DNA of 60,564 nt, from positions 1 through 60,564 of the forward strand of contig JBBQZO010000036.1 in the NCBI GenBank assembly GCA_038207625.1. Direction: 5' to 3'. This DNA comes from JBBQZO01 sp038207625 (GTDB taxonomy: Bacteria > Pseudomonadota > Gammaproteobacteria > Burkholderiales > Burkholderiaceae_D). The notes beneath the pieces were generated by a model. That model was not told the DNA's origin and did no database searches. It saw only the letters and a program-made list of their open reading frames with translations. The position numbers were made by a program, and so were the translations under genes. Each line of letters begins with the position of its first letter. Position 1 is the first letter of the stretch. This document shows positions 50,377 through 59,683 of this stretch, piece after piece.

Positions 50377-51777
50377 ATGATCGAATCAGATTGCGCGGCC
50401 GAGGCCGCGACCTTCGGCGCCGCCGGCCAGTTCGCGGGGGACGCGCCATCGGTGTTGCCGGCGCAGCCCAAGACGCTGCGCGAGACGGGCCTGGAACAGC
50501 AGTTGGTGCTCGAATTGATCGCCAAGGCAATTTTTTTGGATGGCAAGACCCACCTGCCGGTGCTGGCCGGCAAATTGCGCCTGTCCGTCAACGTGCTGCG
50601 CGAAGTGCTGGAGTTCATGCTGGCCGAGCAGTTGCTCGAGGTCGGCTGGCGCGGCGCCTCCGACATCGACGTGCAATACCAGTTGACGACGCTGGGCAAG
50701 CAGCGCGCCGCCGACTATCTGGCGCGCTGCCGCTATCTGGGCCCGGCCCCGGTCACGCTGGAGGCGTATCGCAGCATGGTGCTGCGCCAGTCGCTGCGCC
50801 GGGTACCCGAGCAGGAACGCCTGGGCGCGGCGCAGTTGGAGGCCGAATTCATCGATGAACCATACGGGCCGGGTCTGCGCGAGGCGGTCGGCGCGGCCAT
50901 GCACGCGGGCCGCTCGCTGCTGTTGTACGGCCCGTCGGGCGGGGGCAAGAGCACGCTGGCGCGCAAGCTGGGCCGCCTGCTGGGGGGCGCCGTCGCGCTG
51001 CCCTATGCGATCGTGATCGACCAGCACATCGTGCAGCTGTACGATCCGCTGCTGCATCTGGCGCCCGCCCCGCAGCTGCTGCGCCCGGGCGCCCGGGCGG
51101 GGGACGCGCGCTGGCTGGTGTGCCAGCGTCCGGTGGTGGCGGTGGGCGCCGAGCTGAGCGCCGAGCTGCTTGAGCTGCATCATGACGCGGCCAGCAACCT
51201 GTATCAGGCGCCGCCCCACCTGAAGGCCAACAACGGTATCTTCATCATCGACGACCTGGGGCGCCAGCGCATCGGCGCGACCGAGTTGCTCAACCGCTGG
51301 ATCGGTCCGCTCGACGCGGGGGTCGATCAGCTGGCGCTGCAGGGCGGCCACAAGGTGACGCTGCCGTTCGATGCGATGCTGGTGTTTTCCACCAATCTGG
51401 CGCCGGGCGCCTTGCTCGATGCGTCGGCGCTGCGCCGGATCGGCTACAAGGTGCATGTGGGCGCGCTGTCCGAGGCCAACTACCGCAAGCTGTTCCGGCA
51501 CCAGTGCAAGGTGGTGCGCATTGCCTGCGACGAGGCCGCGCTGAGCCATCTGGTGCAGCACCTGCACGGTGCCAGCGCCACCGCGCTGCTGGCCTGCGTG
51601 CCGCGCGAATTGCTGGTGCGCATCGTCGACTTCGCCAACTACGCCGGCGCCGCGCCGCGCCTGTGCGCAGCGACGCTCGAGCAGGCCTGGCGCAGTCTGT
51701 TCGACGAGTATGTGCTGGACGGCCCGACACTGGCCGACCCGCTGACGCACAACGATCTGTACGAGCGGATCGCATGA
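50377..51777 (+). CDS. AAA+ ATPase encoded within the Tad locus
   Basis: A 466-aa cytoplasmic protein. An N-terminal winged-helix-like region (about 35-120, LVLELIAKAIFLDGKTHLPVL ... LSVNVLREVLEFML) precedes an AAA+ domain. Walker A is GPSGGGKST at 185-193, Walker B is IFIIDD at about 288-293, and the sensor-1 region is FSTNL. It differs from the CpaF and CpaE ATPases, which are present separately. Similar genes occur between cpaA and cpaB in some betaproteobacterial tad loci; their role in pilus control is not defined. Its stop overlaps the cpaB start (ATGA). Confidence 0.85.
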   Translation: MIESDCAAEAATFGAAGQFAGDAPSVLPAQPKTLRETGLEQQLVLELIAKAIFLDGKTHLPVLAGKLRLSVNVLREVLEFMLAEQLLEVGWRGASDIDVQYQLTTLGKQRAADYLARCRYLGPAPVTLEAYRSMVLRQSLRRVPEQERLGAAQLEAEFIDEPYGPGLREAVGAAMHAGRSLLLYGPSGGGKSTLARKLGRLLGGAVALPYAIVIDQHIVQLYDPLLHLAPAPQLLRPGARAGDARWLVCQRPVVAVGAELSAELLELHHDAASNLYQAPPHLKANNGIFIIDDLGRQRIGATELLNRWIGPLDAGVDQLALQGGHKVTLPFDAMLVFSTNLAPGALLDASALRRIGYKVHVGALSEANYRKLFRHQCKVVRIACDEAALSHLVQHLHGASATALLACVPRELLVRIVDFANYAGAAPRLCAATLEQAWRSLFDEYVLDGPTLADPLTHNDLYERIA

Positions 51778-52655
51778 AACATCAACGCGCCCTGTTGGTG
51801 CTGGCGCTGGCCGGCGTGCTGGGAGCCGGTGCCGTGCTGCTGGCCTCGCGCTGGCTGGTCAGTCAGGGCAGCAGCCGCGCCGGCCGGGTGGTGGTGGCGG
51901 CGCAGGACGTCAATCTGGGCCAGCGCCTGGCGCCCGACATGCTCAAGCTGGTCGACTGGCCGGCCGACAGCCTTCCCAAGGGGGCGTTCCCCGACCCGCT
52001 CAAGCTGTCCGGGCGGGTGTTGCGCAGCACCGTGCTGCGCGGCGAGCCGCTGTCCGAGGCCAAGCTGGCGCCGGCCGGCACGCTGGGCGGCCTGTCGGCC
52101 CTGATCACCGAAGGCAAGCGCGCGCTGACGGTGCGCGTGAACGACGTGATCGGCGTGGCCGGCTTCGCCCTGCCGGGCAATTTCGTCGACATCATCGTCA
52201 ACACCGAGCAAGAGCGCAGCGCTACGGGCGGCGGGCGGGCGTCGCACATTTCGAAGATTGTGCTCGAACGCATCCTGGTGCTGGCGGTGGCCCAGGAGGT
52301 CAGCCGCGACGACACCAAGCCGCACGTGGTCAACGCGGTGACGCTGGAAGTGAGTCCGGAGCAGGCCGAGAACCTCGACCTGGCGCGCAGCGTGGGCACC
52401 TTGTCGCTGGCGCTGCGCAACCAGGTCGATCCGGCCGCGGCCGGTACCGAGGGCGCCACCAAACGCAGCCTGCTGTTGCTCGAGCCGCCCGATCCGCCGG
52501 CACCGAACGCGCCGCCGGCCGAGCGTGCACCGGCCGCGCGCGCGCCGCTCGCGGCGGCCCGACCGCCACCCCGACCGGCGCTCGCGCTGGCCCGTCTGCA
52601 ACACGCCTGCGTGGGCGTGATCGACGGCCTGCGCGTGGCCAAGGAATGTTTCTGA
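51774..52655 (+). CDS. cpaB: Flp pilus assembly protein CpaB/RcpC
   Basis: A 293-aa periplasmic protein with an N-terminal anchor (about residues 6-26) and an SAF domain (GRVVVAAQDVNLGQRLAPDML). The RcpC/CpaB core follows (GKRALTVRVNDVIGVAGFALPGNFVDIIV, VTLEVSPEQAENLDLARSVGTLSLALRN), then a Pro/Ala-rich C-terminal tail. It contacts the secretin and may bind peptidoglycan. It begins at an ATG overlapping the preceding stop. Confidence 0.92.
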   Translation: MKHQRALLVLALAGVLGAGAVLLASRWLVSQGSSRAGRVVVAAQDVNLGQRLAPDMLKLVDWPADSLPKGAFPDPLKLSGRVLRSTVLRGEPLSEAKLAPAGTLGGLSALITEGKRALTVRVNDVIGVAGFALPGNFVDIIVNTEQERSATGGGRASHISKIVLERILVLAVAQEVSRDDTKPHVVNAVTLEVSPEQAENLDLARSVGTLSLALRNQVDPAAAGTEGATKRSLLLLEPPDPPAPNAPPAERAPAARAPLAAARPPPRPALALARLQHACVGVIDGLRVAKECF

Positions 52656-52682
52656 ATCATCGGTCCGGCTGGTTCTCCCTTC

Positions 52683-54221
52683 ATGTCTATGGAAATGGTC
52701 GCAATGAGCGCATGCCCACGCCCCTCGTCGTTTCAGCGCGCCTGCCTGGCATCCGGGCTGGTATTGGCGCTGCTACGCGCGGCGGCCGCCGCCAGCGTGC
52801 CGGCGGGCGCAGCGCCGGCCGAACTCGGTCCCCGGTGCAGCGGCCAGGCCGCCACGCCGGCCCACCTGACGCTGCAACTGGGCCGCTCGACGCTGATGCG
52901 CCTGAGCGAAGCGGCCATGCAGCGCAGTGTCGGCAATCCGGCCGTGGTGCAGAGCATGCTGCTCGCGCCCGACACCCTGTATCTGCTGGGTGTGGACATC
53001 GGCACCACGAATATGATCATCCAGGGAAAAAGCGGCGTGTGCAGCGTCGTCGACATCGTCGTCGGCATGGATCCGTCGGGCTTGCAGGCGGCGCTGGCGG
53101 CCATGATGCCCGATGAGAAGGACATCCATGTGGCCGCCGCCGCCGACGCGCTGGTGCTGAGCGGGGCCGTCAGCGACGCCGCCGCCGTGGCGCGCGCCGT
53201 CGAGCTGGCCGGCGCCTTCGTGCGCCGCCCGCTGCAGGCGCTGGCGCACGGCAGCGGCGACAAAGGCAGCGCGGGCGTGCCCGGCGCGCAAGCGGGCGCC
53301 GCGCCGGCCGGCGGCGCCAATGTGCGCGTGATCAATTTGCTGGCCGTCAGTGCGCCCCAGCAGGTGATGCTCGAAGTGAAAATCGCCGAGGTGTCCAAGT
53401 CGCTGCTCGACCAGCTCGACGTGGGCGCCAGCCTGCGCTACGCCAGCGGCAGCTGGGTCACGACGCTGCTGTCGAATTTTTTGAGCGGAAATGCGCATGG
53501 TCTGCTGGACGCGAAAAAATCGAACGGCAACCAGTTCACCGTGGCCGCGCAAAAACAGGACGGCCTGGTGCGCATCCTGGCCGAGCCGACCGTGATGGCC
53601 ATCAGCGGCCAGGAAGGCAGCTTCCTGGCCGGCGGCACCATCTTCATCCCCGTCGCGCAAGGCAACGGCAGCATCGGTCTCGAGCCCAAGGACTTCGGGG
53701 TCGGTCTGCGTTTCACCCCCACCGTGCTGGCCGGCGGGCGCATCAATCTGCGCGTTGCGCCCGAGGTCTCTGAGGTGGCCGCCAACGGGGTGGGCGTGTC
53801 CGTGTCCGGGGCCAGCAGCGCGACCTTGCCGATCATCACGACGCGGCGCGCCAGTACCACCGTGCAGTTGTTCGACGGCCAGAGCTTCGCGATCGGCGGC
53901 CTGATCAAGAATAATCTGGTGACCAATCTGAAAGGCTTGCCGGTGTTAGGCGAGTTGCCGGTGCTGGGCGCGCTGTTTCGCAGCACCGATTTTCAGGAGG
54001 ACCGCACCGAACTGCTGTTTGTCGTCACCGCCCATCTGGTCAAGCCGCTGCCGCCGAACTACGCCCTGCCGACCGACAAAGTGAGCGCGCCGACCCGCAC
54101 CGAGCTGTTCCTGCATGGGCAGTTACAAGGACGCAGCGACACGCCGCCACCCGTTTCCGTGTCCGCGCCCGACGGCGCCGGGCGCGCCGCCGCCCAGGTC
54201 AGCGGCTTCGAGCTCAAATAG
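52683..54221 (+). CDS. cpaC: Flp pilus secretin CpaC/RcpA
   Basis: A 512-aa outer-membrane secretin. A signal sequence is followed by the pilus-specific N-terminal domain (LQLGRSTLMRLSEAA), a BON-like stretch (AAAADALVLSGAVSDAAAVAR), and the secretin core (QQVMLEVKIAEVSKSLLDQL, GLRFTPTVLAGGRINLRVAPEVSE, LPVLGELPVLGALFRSTDF, ELLFVVTAHLV). It forms the pilus exit pore. Several in-frame ATGs (52683, 52689, 52704) lie close together without a clear ribosome site; 52704 is a good alternative start. Confidence 0.92.
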   Translation: MSMEMVAMSACPRPSSFQRACLASGLVLALLRAAAAASVPAGAAPAELGPRCSGQAATPAHLTLQLGRSTLMRLSEAAMQRSVGNPAVVQSMLLAPDTLYLLGVDIGTTNMIIQGKSGVCSVVDIVVGMDPSGLQAALAAMMPDEKDIHVAAAADALVLSGAVSDAAAVARAVELAGAFVRRPLQALAHGSGDKGSAGVPGAQAGAAPAGGANVRVINLLAVSAPQQVMLEVKIAEVSKSLLDQLDVGASLRYASGSWVTTLLSNFLSGNAHGLLDAKKSNGNQFTVAAQKQDGLVRILAEPTVMAISGQEGSFLAGGTIFIPVAQGNGSIGLEPKDFGVGLRFTPTVLAGGRINLRVAPEVSEVAANGVGVSVSGASSATLPIITTRRASTTVQLFDGQSFAIGGLIKNNLVTNLKGLPVLGELPVLGALFRSTDFQEDRTELLFVVTAHLVKPLPPNYALPTDKVSAPTRTELFLHGQLQGRSDTPPPVSVSAPDGAGRAAAQVSGFELK

Positions 54222-54230
54222 GGACATCCG

Positions 54231-54494
54231 ATGACGCCGCATGCCTACCGTTGCGCCCTTGTCCTGCTGTCGCTGGCGCTGGCGTCCTGCGCCAGCAGCC
54301 CGCCGCGCCTGTCCGGCGACACGGTCAGGCTGACGCTGGCCCAGCAGGTGCTCGACCCTGGCGCGCTGCGCAACGCCGGCAGTGTGGCCGGCATCGACGG
54401 CCCGGCCGCGCGCGAGGCGCTGTTGCGCTACCAGCGCTCGTTCCAGGAGCCGGCCCCGGCTGCCGCGACGCTGCTCGGCGGCGCCGCCAAGTGA
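54231..54494 (+). CDS. small lipoprotein of the Tad operon
   Basis: An 87-aa protein with a lipoprotein signal (MTPHAYRCALVLLSLALASC, lipobox LASC, Cys20) and a short helical mature part (LTLAQQVLDPGALRN). It may help secretin assembly, in the way pilotins or RcpB/TadD-like proteins do; this is inferred only from position between the secretin and tadG. It starts 9 bp after cpaC. Confidence 0.75.
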   Translation: MTPHAYRCALVLLSLALASCASSPPRLSGDTVRLTLAQQVLDPGALRNAGSVAGIDGPAAREALLRYQRSFQEPAPAAATLLGGAAK

Positions 54495-54505
54495 GGCTGC
54501 CCAGC

Positions 54506-56050
54506 ATGCGCCGCGCTCGACGCCACTGGCCGGCCGCGCCGCGCCAGCGCGGCGTGTACATCGTCATCTTCGCGCTGGTGATCGTCGTCGTCATCGGCTT
54601 CATCGGCATGGCGCTCGACCTGGGCCAGATCTACGCGCGTCGCACCGCCTTGCAAAACGCGGCCGACAGCGCGGCTCTGGCGACCGCCAGGAGTCTCGAC
54701 GGCACGGGGGCCGGCATCACGGCCGCCGTCACCCAGGGGATCGCGGCGGCGAAAAAATTGCGCCTTCCCTACGCCGGTGCCAACGCCGGCAACGACGCGG
54801 TGCTGGACGCGGCGACGGCGGTCACGCTGACCCGCGATGCGTTCAAATTCAGCACCGCGCCCGACACACCGGACGGGGCCTGGCTCGACGAGGCGGGCGC
54901 CATCGGTGCGGGGGCCGCCAATCTGTACTACGCCAAGGTCGATACGCGCGACGTGGCGGCGCTCGGTCTGGTCAATACGGCCTTCATCGCCGCACTACCT
55001 GGCGGCACGCGCGACGCAACCACCTTCGGTCGGGCGGTGGCGGGGCGCTCCAGCATGAAAATGCTGCCGCTGGGCATCTGCGCGTTGAACCAGACGCCAG
55101 GCCAGCAGACGCGCACAAATTCAGCCGGCGCGGCGAATGCCGAGCTGATCGAATGGGGTTTTCGACGCGGCGTCGGCTACAACCTGATGCAACTGAACCC
55201 GCTTGGCACGACGCCGGTCAACTACCTGATCAATCCGATCGATCCGGCCAGCGCTGCCGAGAACGTCGGCAACTACAGTCTGGCCATCATCAAGCCCCAC
55301 GTCTGCACCGGCAGCGTGCCCTTGCCCAGCCTGGGCACGCCGCCGGCGGTGTTCGTCAACGGCGCGTTCCCACTTGCGGCCGTGTTCCAGGAACTCAATT
55401 CGCGCTTTGATCAATATGCCGGATCGGTCTGCAACCGCACCAGCGCGCCGCCCGACCGCAACATCCGCGTGTTCTTCAGCGACCCAAGTTACATAAAATG
55501 GTGGATGGGCGCGCAAACGGTGCACGCCGCAGTGCCGTCGCCGGCATCGACGGGCAGTTTGCTCACCATCGCCGACATGGCGGCCCCGCCCAATCCGACC
55601 GTGGCGGCCAACTACGGACCGCTATGGTCGTATGCGATCCCCGTGAAGGCGGTGGGTGGCGCCAATTTCACCTTGGCCAACTGGAGTTTTCTGTATCCGC
55701 CCAACCCGGGACCGCCGCCGTCGGGGCCGGTTGCGGTGTCGGCAAATTATCCCAGCATCGTGGGAACGCAGACCTCGCCCTACAAGTATTCCGCGCTGGC
55801 GGGTGCCAACGCGAACCACTTCACGGCGGCCAGTTCGCCACCGGGATTGAGCGAGCGGCGCGTGCTGTATGTGCCGCTGTTGGCCTGTCCGGTAACGGGC
55901 AATACGGCCAACGTGCTGGCCATCGGCAAGTTCCTGATGACGTCGCCCGCCACCGCCACGGCGCTGTACGGCGAATTCGGCGGGCTGGTGTCGGCGGCCG
56001 ATGCGGCAAGCGCCGCCAACCCGACCGTTTCGGTGGACTTGTTCCGATGA
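54506..56050 (+). CDS. tadG: TadG-like pilus assembly protein
   Basis: A 514-aa protein. The N-terminal TadE/TadG anchor follows a basic stretch (RQRGVYIVIFALVIVVVIGF), then the family motif MALDLGQIYARRTALQNAADSAALATA. A long periplasmic region carries scattered Cys residues. It acts as a minor or pseudopilin-like component of the Flp machine. The ATG at 54506 has GAGG at 9 nt; a GTG at 54491 overlapping the lipoprotein stop is an alternative. Its stop overlaps the next ATG. Confidence 0.88.
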   Translation: MRRARRHWPAAPRQRGVYIVIFALVIVVVIGFIGMALDLGQIYARRTALQNAADSAALATARSLDGTGAGITAAVTQGIAAAKKLRLPYAGANAGNDAVLDAATAVTLTRDAFKFSTAPDTPDGAWLDEAGAIGAGAANLYYAKVDTRDVAALGLVNTAFIAALPGGTRDATTFGRAVAGRSSMKMLPLGICALNQTPGQQTRTNSAGAANAELIEWGFRRGVGYNLMQLNPLGTTPVNYLINPIDPASAAENVGNYSLAIIKPHVCTGSVPLPSLGTPPAVFVNGAFPLAAVFQELNSRFDQYAGSVCNRTSAPPDRNIRVFFSDPSYIKWWMGAQTVHAAVPSPASTGSLLTIADMAAPPNPTVAANYGPLWSYAIPVKAVGGANFTLANWSFLYPPNPGPPPSGPVAVSANYPSIVGTQTSPYKYSALAGANANHFTAASSPPGLSERRVLYVPLLACPVTGNTANVLAIGKFLMTSPATATALYGEFGGLVSAADAASAANPTVSVDLFR

Positions 56051-56481
56051 GCGCGACCATGCCTATCAAGCAGCCGCAGCGCGGTATCGTCAGCGTGGAG
56101 TTCGCGCTGACGTTCAGCATCTTCTGGCTGATCCTGGTGATGTTGCTGCCGTTCGCACAGGCGCTGTGGACCTATAACGTGCTGCACAAGGCGGCCTACG
56201 ATGCGGCGCGCTACATGGCCTCGGTGCCCTACTATGAAATGATGCATCCGGACCTGGCGCTGGCGGCGTCCGAAACGGCCAAGAAGATGGTGGCCGACGC
56301 GGCGCTGGCCGCTCACGTCGATATGTTGTATCCGGTCACGGTAAATTGCAATGGAACGGCTCCTTGCGGTACCACACCGGCCAAGCCAACATCGGTCACG
56401 GTGCGATTTGACTACCCAATACTGTTATCGGCATCAGACACCGATTTCGGCGCCACCGTCACCCTGCCGTACACCAATTGA
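56047..56481 (+). CDS. tadE: TadE-like pseudopilin, first copy
   Basis: A 144-aa protein with the TadE opening QRGIVSVEFALTFSIFWLIL, a pseudopilin-like cleavage and helix region, followed by KAAYDAARYMASV. The periplasmic domain has a Cys pair (NCNGTAPCG). It is translated from an ATGA overlap with tadG. It helps pilus assembly and anchoring. Confidence 0.88.
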   Translation: MSATMPIKQPQRGIVSVEFALTFSIFWLILVMLLPFAQALWTYNVLHKAAYDAARYMASVPYYEMMHPDLALAASETAKKMVADAALAAHVDMLYPVTVNCNGTAPCGTTPAKPTSVTVRFDYPILLSASDTDFGATVTLPYTN

Positions 56482-56499
56482 GCGCCGGGAAAACCGATC

Positions 56500-57087
56500 A
56501 TGCCAGCCTTCCACCCTTTCCCTCCCCGCCAGCAGCGCGGCGTCGTCACCGTCGAGCTTGGGCTGACGCTGCTGATGTTTCTGACCTGCATCTTCGCCTT
56601 CATCGAACTGGCGCGCGCGCTGTACTTGTGGAACACGGTCCAGGAAATCACCCGCCAGGCGGCGCGCATGGCCGCCGTCACCGATTTCAGCGACGCCGGC
56701 GCGCTGGCCACCGTGCGAGAGGGCGCGCTGTTTCGCAGCGCCCCGGGACGCCTTTTCGGTGGTGGACTGATCAGCGACGCGTATGTGCGGATCGACTACC
56801 TGGCACTGGACAACGCCGGCCAGCTGCAGCCGGTCGCCGCGTTGCCTGGTTGCCCGAAACAGAACTTGATCAATTGCCTCAACGACCCCAACGGCACCAG
56901 TTGCATCCGCTTCGTGCGGGTGCGCCTGTGCCAACCCGGCCTGGCGGCCTGCAACGTGCCCTACGTGCCGATGCTGGCGCTGCTCACGCCGCTGTTTACG
57001 CGCGCGGACTTCGTGCTGCCGGACGGGAAAACGGAAGTGCGCGCCGAAACGCTGGGATACCGGCCGGGCGCGCCGGACTGCCCCTGA
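56500..57087 (+). CDS. TadE/TadF-like pseudopilin, second copy
   Basis: A 195-aa protein with QRGVVTVELGLTLLMFLTCI and the following ITRQAARMAAVTDF, the same TadE plan as the preceding gene. The longer periplasmic domain has six Cys residues (for example GCPKQNLINC, LCQPGLAAC). It probably corresponds to TadF. Spacing from the previous gene is 18 bp. Confidence 0.86.
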   Translation: MPAFHPFPPRQQRGVVTVELGLTLLMFLTCIFAFIELARALYLWNTVQEITRQAARMAAVTDFSDAGALATVREGALFRSAPGRLFGGGLISDAYVRIDYLALDNAGQLQPVAALPGCPKQNLINCLNDPNGTSCIRFVRVRLCQPGLAACNVPYVPMLALLTPLFTRADFVLPDGKTEVRAETLGYRPGAPDCP

Positions 57088-57131
57088 CTGCGCACGCAAC
57101 CGGGCCATCGGCCCACTCATAAGGACCTTCG

Positions 57132-58313
57132 ATGAAAGCCTTGATCATTACCTCCGACAGTGCGCTGCATGCCGAGATCGTCAGCCAGGGCGGCTCGCGC
57201 ATGCCGGCGCTCACGCTGGTGGCGCTGCGCACCAGCCTGCGCGACGCCGCCGAGCGGCTGGCGGCCGAATCGCCCGAACTGGTGATCGTCGATGCCAGCG
57301 CCATCGACGAGGGCGAGCTGGCGCTGCTCGAGCGGCTCGCCAAGCTCTACCCGGGCGCCGCGTTCATGCTGCTCACGCGCGGCCAGCAGCAGGACATGCT
57401 GATCCGCGCGATGCGCGCCGGCGTGCGCGAGGTGCTGGCACTGCCGCTGGTGCACCGCGCCTTCCACGAGGCGCTCGACCGGCTCGCCGTCGTCAGCGGC
57501 AGCGCCCGGCGGCACGACGGCAAGGTGCTCGCCTTCATCTCCTGCAAGGGCGGCAGCGGCGCCACCTTCATCGCCACCAACTTCGGCTACGCCTTGGCCA
57601 GCCTGGCCGGCAAGAAGACCCTGCTGATCGACCTGCACGGTCAGTTTGGTGACGCCACGCTGTATGTGTCCGACCAGAAGCCGAGCATGACGCTGTCGGA
57701 CATCTGCAGCCAGATCGGACGCATGGACGCGGCCTTCCTGATGTCCTCGCTGGTGCAGGTGGCGCCCGGTTTCGCGATCCTGGCGGCGGCCGATGATCCG
57801 ACCCGCGCGACCGACATGAAGCCCGAACACATCGACGCCATCTTGCAGCTGGCGCGCCAGAATTTTGATTACATCGTGCTTGACGTGGGGCGCCAGATCG
57901 ACGCGATCACGCTGCGCGCGCTCGATAGCGCCGACGTCATCTATCCGGTGCTGCAGCTGGCCTTGCCGGACATTCGCGACGCGCGCCGCCTGCTCGATAT
58001 CTTCCGCTCGCTCGGTTATCCGGCGGCCAACACGCGCCTGATCGTCAACCGCTACGAGAAGGGCGGCAAGCTGCGCCTGGTCGACCTGCAAAGCGCGCTC
58101 GGCGTCGAGGTGGCGCACACCATGCCCAACGATTACGTGGCCGTGACCGACTCGGTCAATCAGGGCGTGGCGGTGCTGCAGCTGTCGCGCGCCTCGGCCG
58201 TCGCGAAAAGCCTGGCCGATCTGGTCGAACTGGTCACCGAGTGCCGCGCGTCGGAAAGCCGCGGTCTGTTCGAGCGGCTGTTCGGGCGCAGCGACGCTGG
58301 CGCCACCCACTAA
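57132..58313 (+). CDS. cpaE: TadZ/CpaE-like localisation ATPase
   Basis: A 393-aa protein. An atypical receiver-like N-terminal domain (1-130; MKALIITSDSALHAEIVSQG) precedes a MinD/ParA-type ATPase with deviant Walker A SCKGGSGATFIATNFG. Further motifs include LLIDLHGQFGD and YIVLDVGRQ. It positions the Tad machine at the cell pole in relatives. AAGGA-type ribosome site; 44 bp after the pseudopilin gene. Confidence 0.92.
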   Translation: MKALIITSDSALHAEIVSQGGSRMPALTLVALRTSLRDAAERLAAESPELVIVDASAIDEGELALLERLAKLYPGAAFMLLTRGQQQDMLIRAMRAGVREVLALPLVHRAFHEALDRLAVVSGSARRHDGKVLAFISCKGGSGATFIATNFGYALASLAGKKTLLIDLHGQFGDATLYVSDQKPSMTLSDICSQIGRMDAAFLMSSLVQVAPGFAILAAADDPTRATDMKPEHIDAILQLARQNFDYIVLDVGRQIDAITLRALDSADVIYPVLQLALPDIRDARRLLDIFRSLGYPAANTRLIVNRYEKGGKLRLVDLQSALGVEVAHTMPNDYVAVTDSVNQGVAVLQLSRASAVAKSLADLVELVTECRASESRGLFERLFGRSDAGATH

Positions 58314-58325
58314 GGAGAAACCGCC

Positions 58326-59669
58326 ATGACCTTGCGCGAACGCCTGTCCAGTCCGGACGAGACCCCGCCGGCGCTGAGCATTACCGGTCTGCCCAGCCAT
58401 GCCTATCAGCAGCTCAAGAAGACCATGCACCAGACCATCCTCGACCGGATCGACCTGGAGCGCCTGAAACGCCTCACCACCGAGCAGTTCAAGCACGAGC
58501 TGGCGCTGCTGGTGCAGCGCATCATCGAGGAAGAGCGCATCGTGCTCAACCAGCACGAGCGGCACAGCCTGGTGCTCGACATCCAGTACGAGATGCTCGG
58601 CTTCGGCCCGCTGGAACCCTTGCTGGCCGATCCCAGCGTGTCGGACATTCTGGTCAACACCTACGCCAAGGTGTACGTCGAGCGGCGCGGCAAACTCGAG
58701 CTGACCGACGTGACCTTCCACGACAATGCGCACCTGATGAAGATCATCGAGAAGATCGTCTCGCGGGTCGGGCGCCGGGTCGACGAGTCGAGCCCGATGG
58801 TGGACGCGCGCCTGCCCGACGGCTCGCGCGTGAACGCGATCATCCCGCCGCTGGCGGTGGACGGCCCGCTGCTGTCGATCCGCCGCTTCGCCGTCCATCC
58901 GCTGACGGTCGACAACCTGCTCGACTTCAAGAGCCTGACCCCGCCGATGGTGCAGGTGCTCGCCGCGCTGGGCGTGGCCAAAATCAACATCCTGATCTCG
59001 GGCGGCACCGGCAGCGGCAAGACCACGCTGCTGAACCTGCTGTCGGGTTTCATTCCGGCCAGCGAGCGCATCGTCACCATCGAGGACGCGGCCGAGCTGC
59101 AGATGCGCCAGCCGCACGTGGTGCGGCTCGAGACGCGCCCGCCCAACATCGAGGGCAAGGGCGAGGTGACGCAGCGCGCGCTGGTGCGCAACGCGCTGCG
59201 CATGCGGCCCGACCGCATCATCCTGGGCGAGGTGCGCGGCGCCGAGGCGCTCGACATGCTGCAGGCGATGAACACCGGCCACGAAGGCTCGCTCGCCACG
59301 ATCCACTCGAACACCCCGCGCGACGCCCTGGCGCGGCTCGAGAACATGGTGGGCATGGCCGGCGTGAACCTGACCCCGCGCGCCACGCGCCAGCAGATTT
59401 CGTCGGCCGTGACGGTGGTGCTGCAGGTCACGCGCCTGACCGACGGCGCGCGCAAGCTGGTGAGCATGCAGGAAATCACCGGCATGGAGGGCGACGTCAT
59501 CGCCATGCAGGAGATCTTCCGCTTCGACCAGACCGGCGTGAGCCAGGACGGCAAGGTGCAGGGCCACTTCTGCGCCACCGGGGTGCGGCCGCGCTTTGCC
59601 GACCGCCTGCGCCTGTTCGGCGCGGCCGTGCCCGACTCCGCGTTCGATCCCGCCCGCGTCTACGAATAA
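58326..59669 (+). CDS. cpaF: TadA/CpaF secretion ATPase of the Flp pilus
   Basis: A 447-aa hexameric ATPase that powers pilus assembly. Its N-terminal domain leads to Walker A GGTGSGKTT at 226-234, an Asp box (IVTIEDAAELQM), Walker B (RIILGEVRG) and the His box (GHEGSLATIHSN). All motifs of the CpaF/VirB11 family are present. AAGGAG before the ATG at 58326; 12 bp from cpaE, which puts both in one operon. Confidence 0.95.
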   Translation: MTLRERLSSPDETPPALSITGLPSHAYQQLKKTMHQTILDRIDLERLKRLTTEQFKHELALLVQRIIEEERIVLNQHERHSLVLDIQYEMLGFGPLEPLLADPSVSDILVNTYAKVYVERRGKLELTDVTFHDNAHLMKIIEKIVSRVGRRVDESSPMVDARLPDGSRVNAIIPPLAVDGPLLSIRRFAVHPLTVDNLLDFKSLTPPMVQVLAALGVAKINILISGGTGSGKTTLLNLLSGFIPASERIVTIEDAAELQMRQPHVVRLETRPPNIEGKGEVTQRALVRNALRMRPDRIILGEVRGAEALDMLQAMNTGHEGSLATIHSNTPRDALARLENMVGMAGVNLTPRATRQQISSAVTVVLQVTRLTDGARKLVSMQEITGMEGDVIAMQEIFRFDQTGVSQDGKVQGHFCATGVRPRFADRLRLFGAAVPDSAFDPARVYE

Positions 59670-59683
59670 TCCGCCAGGAGAGC

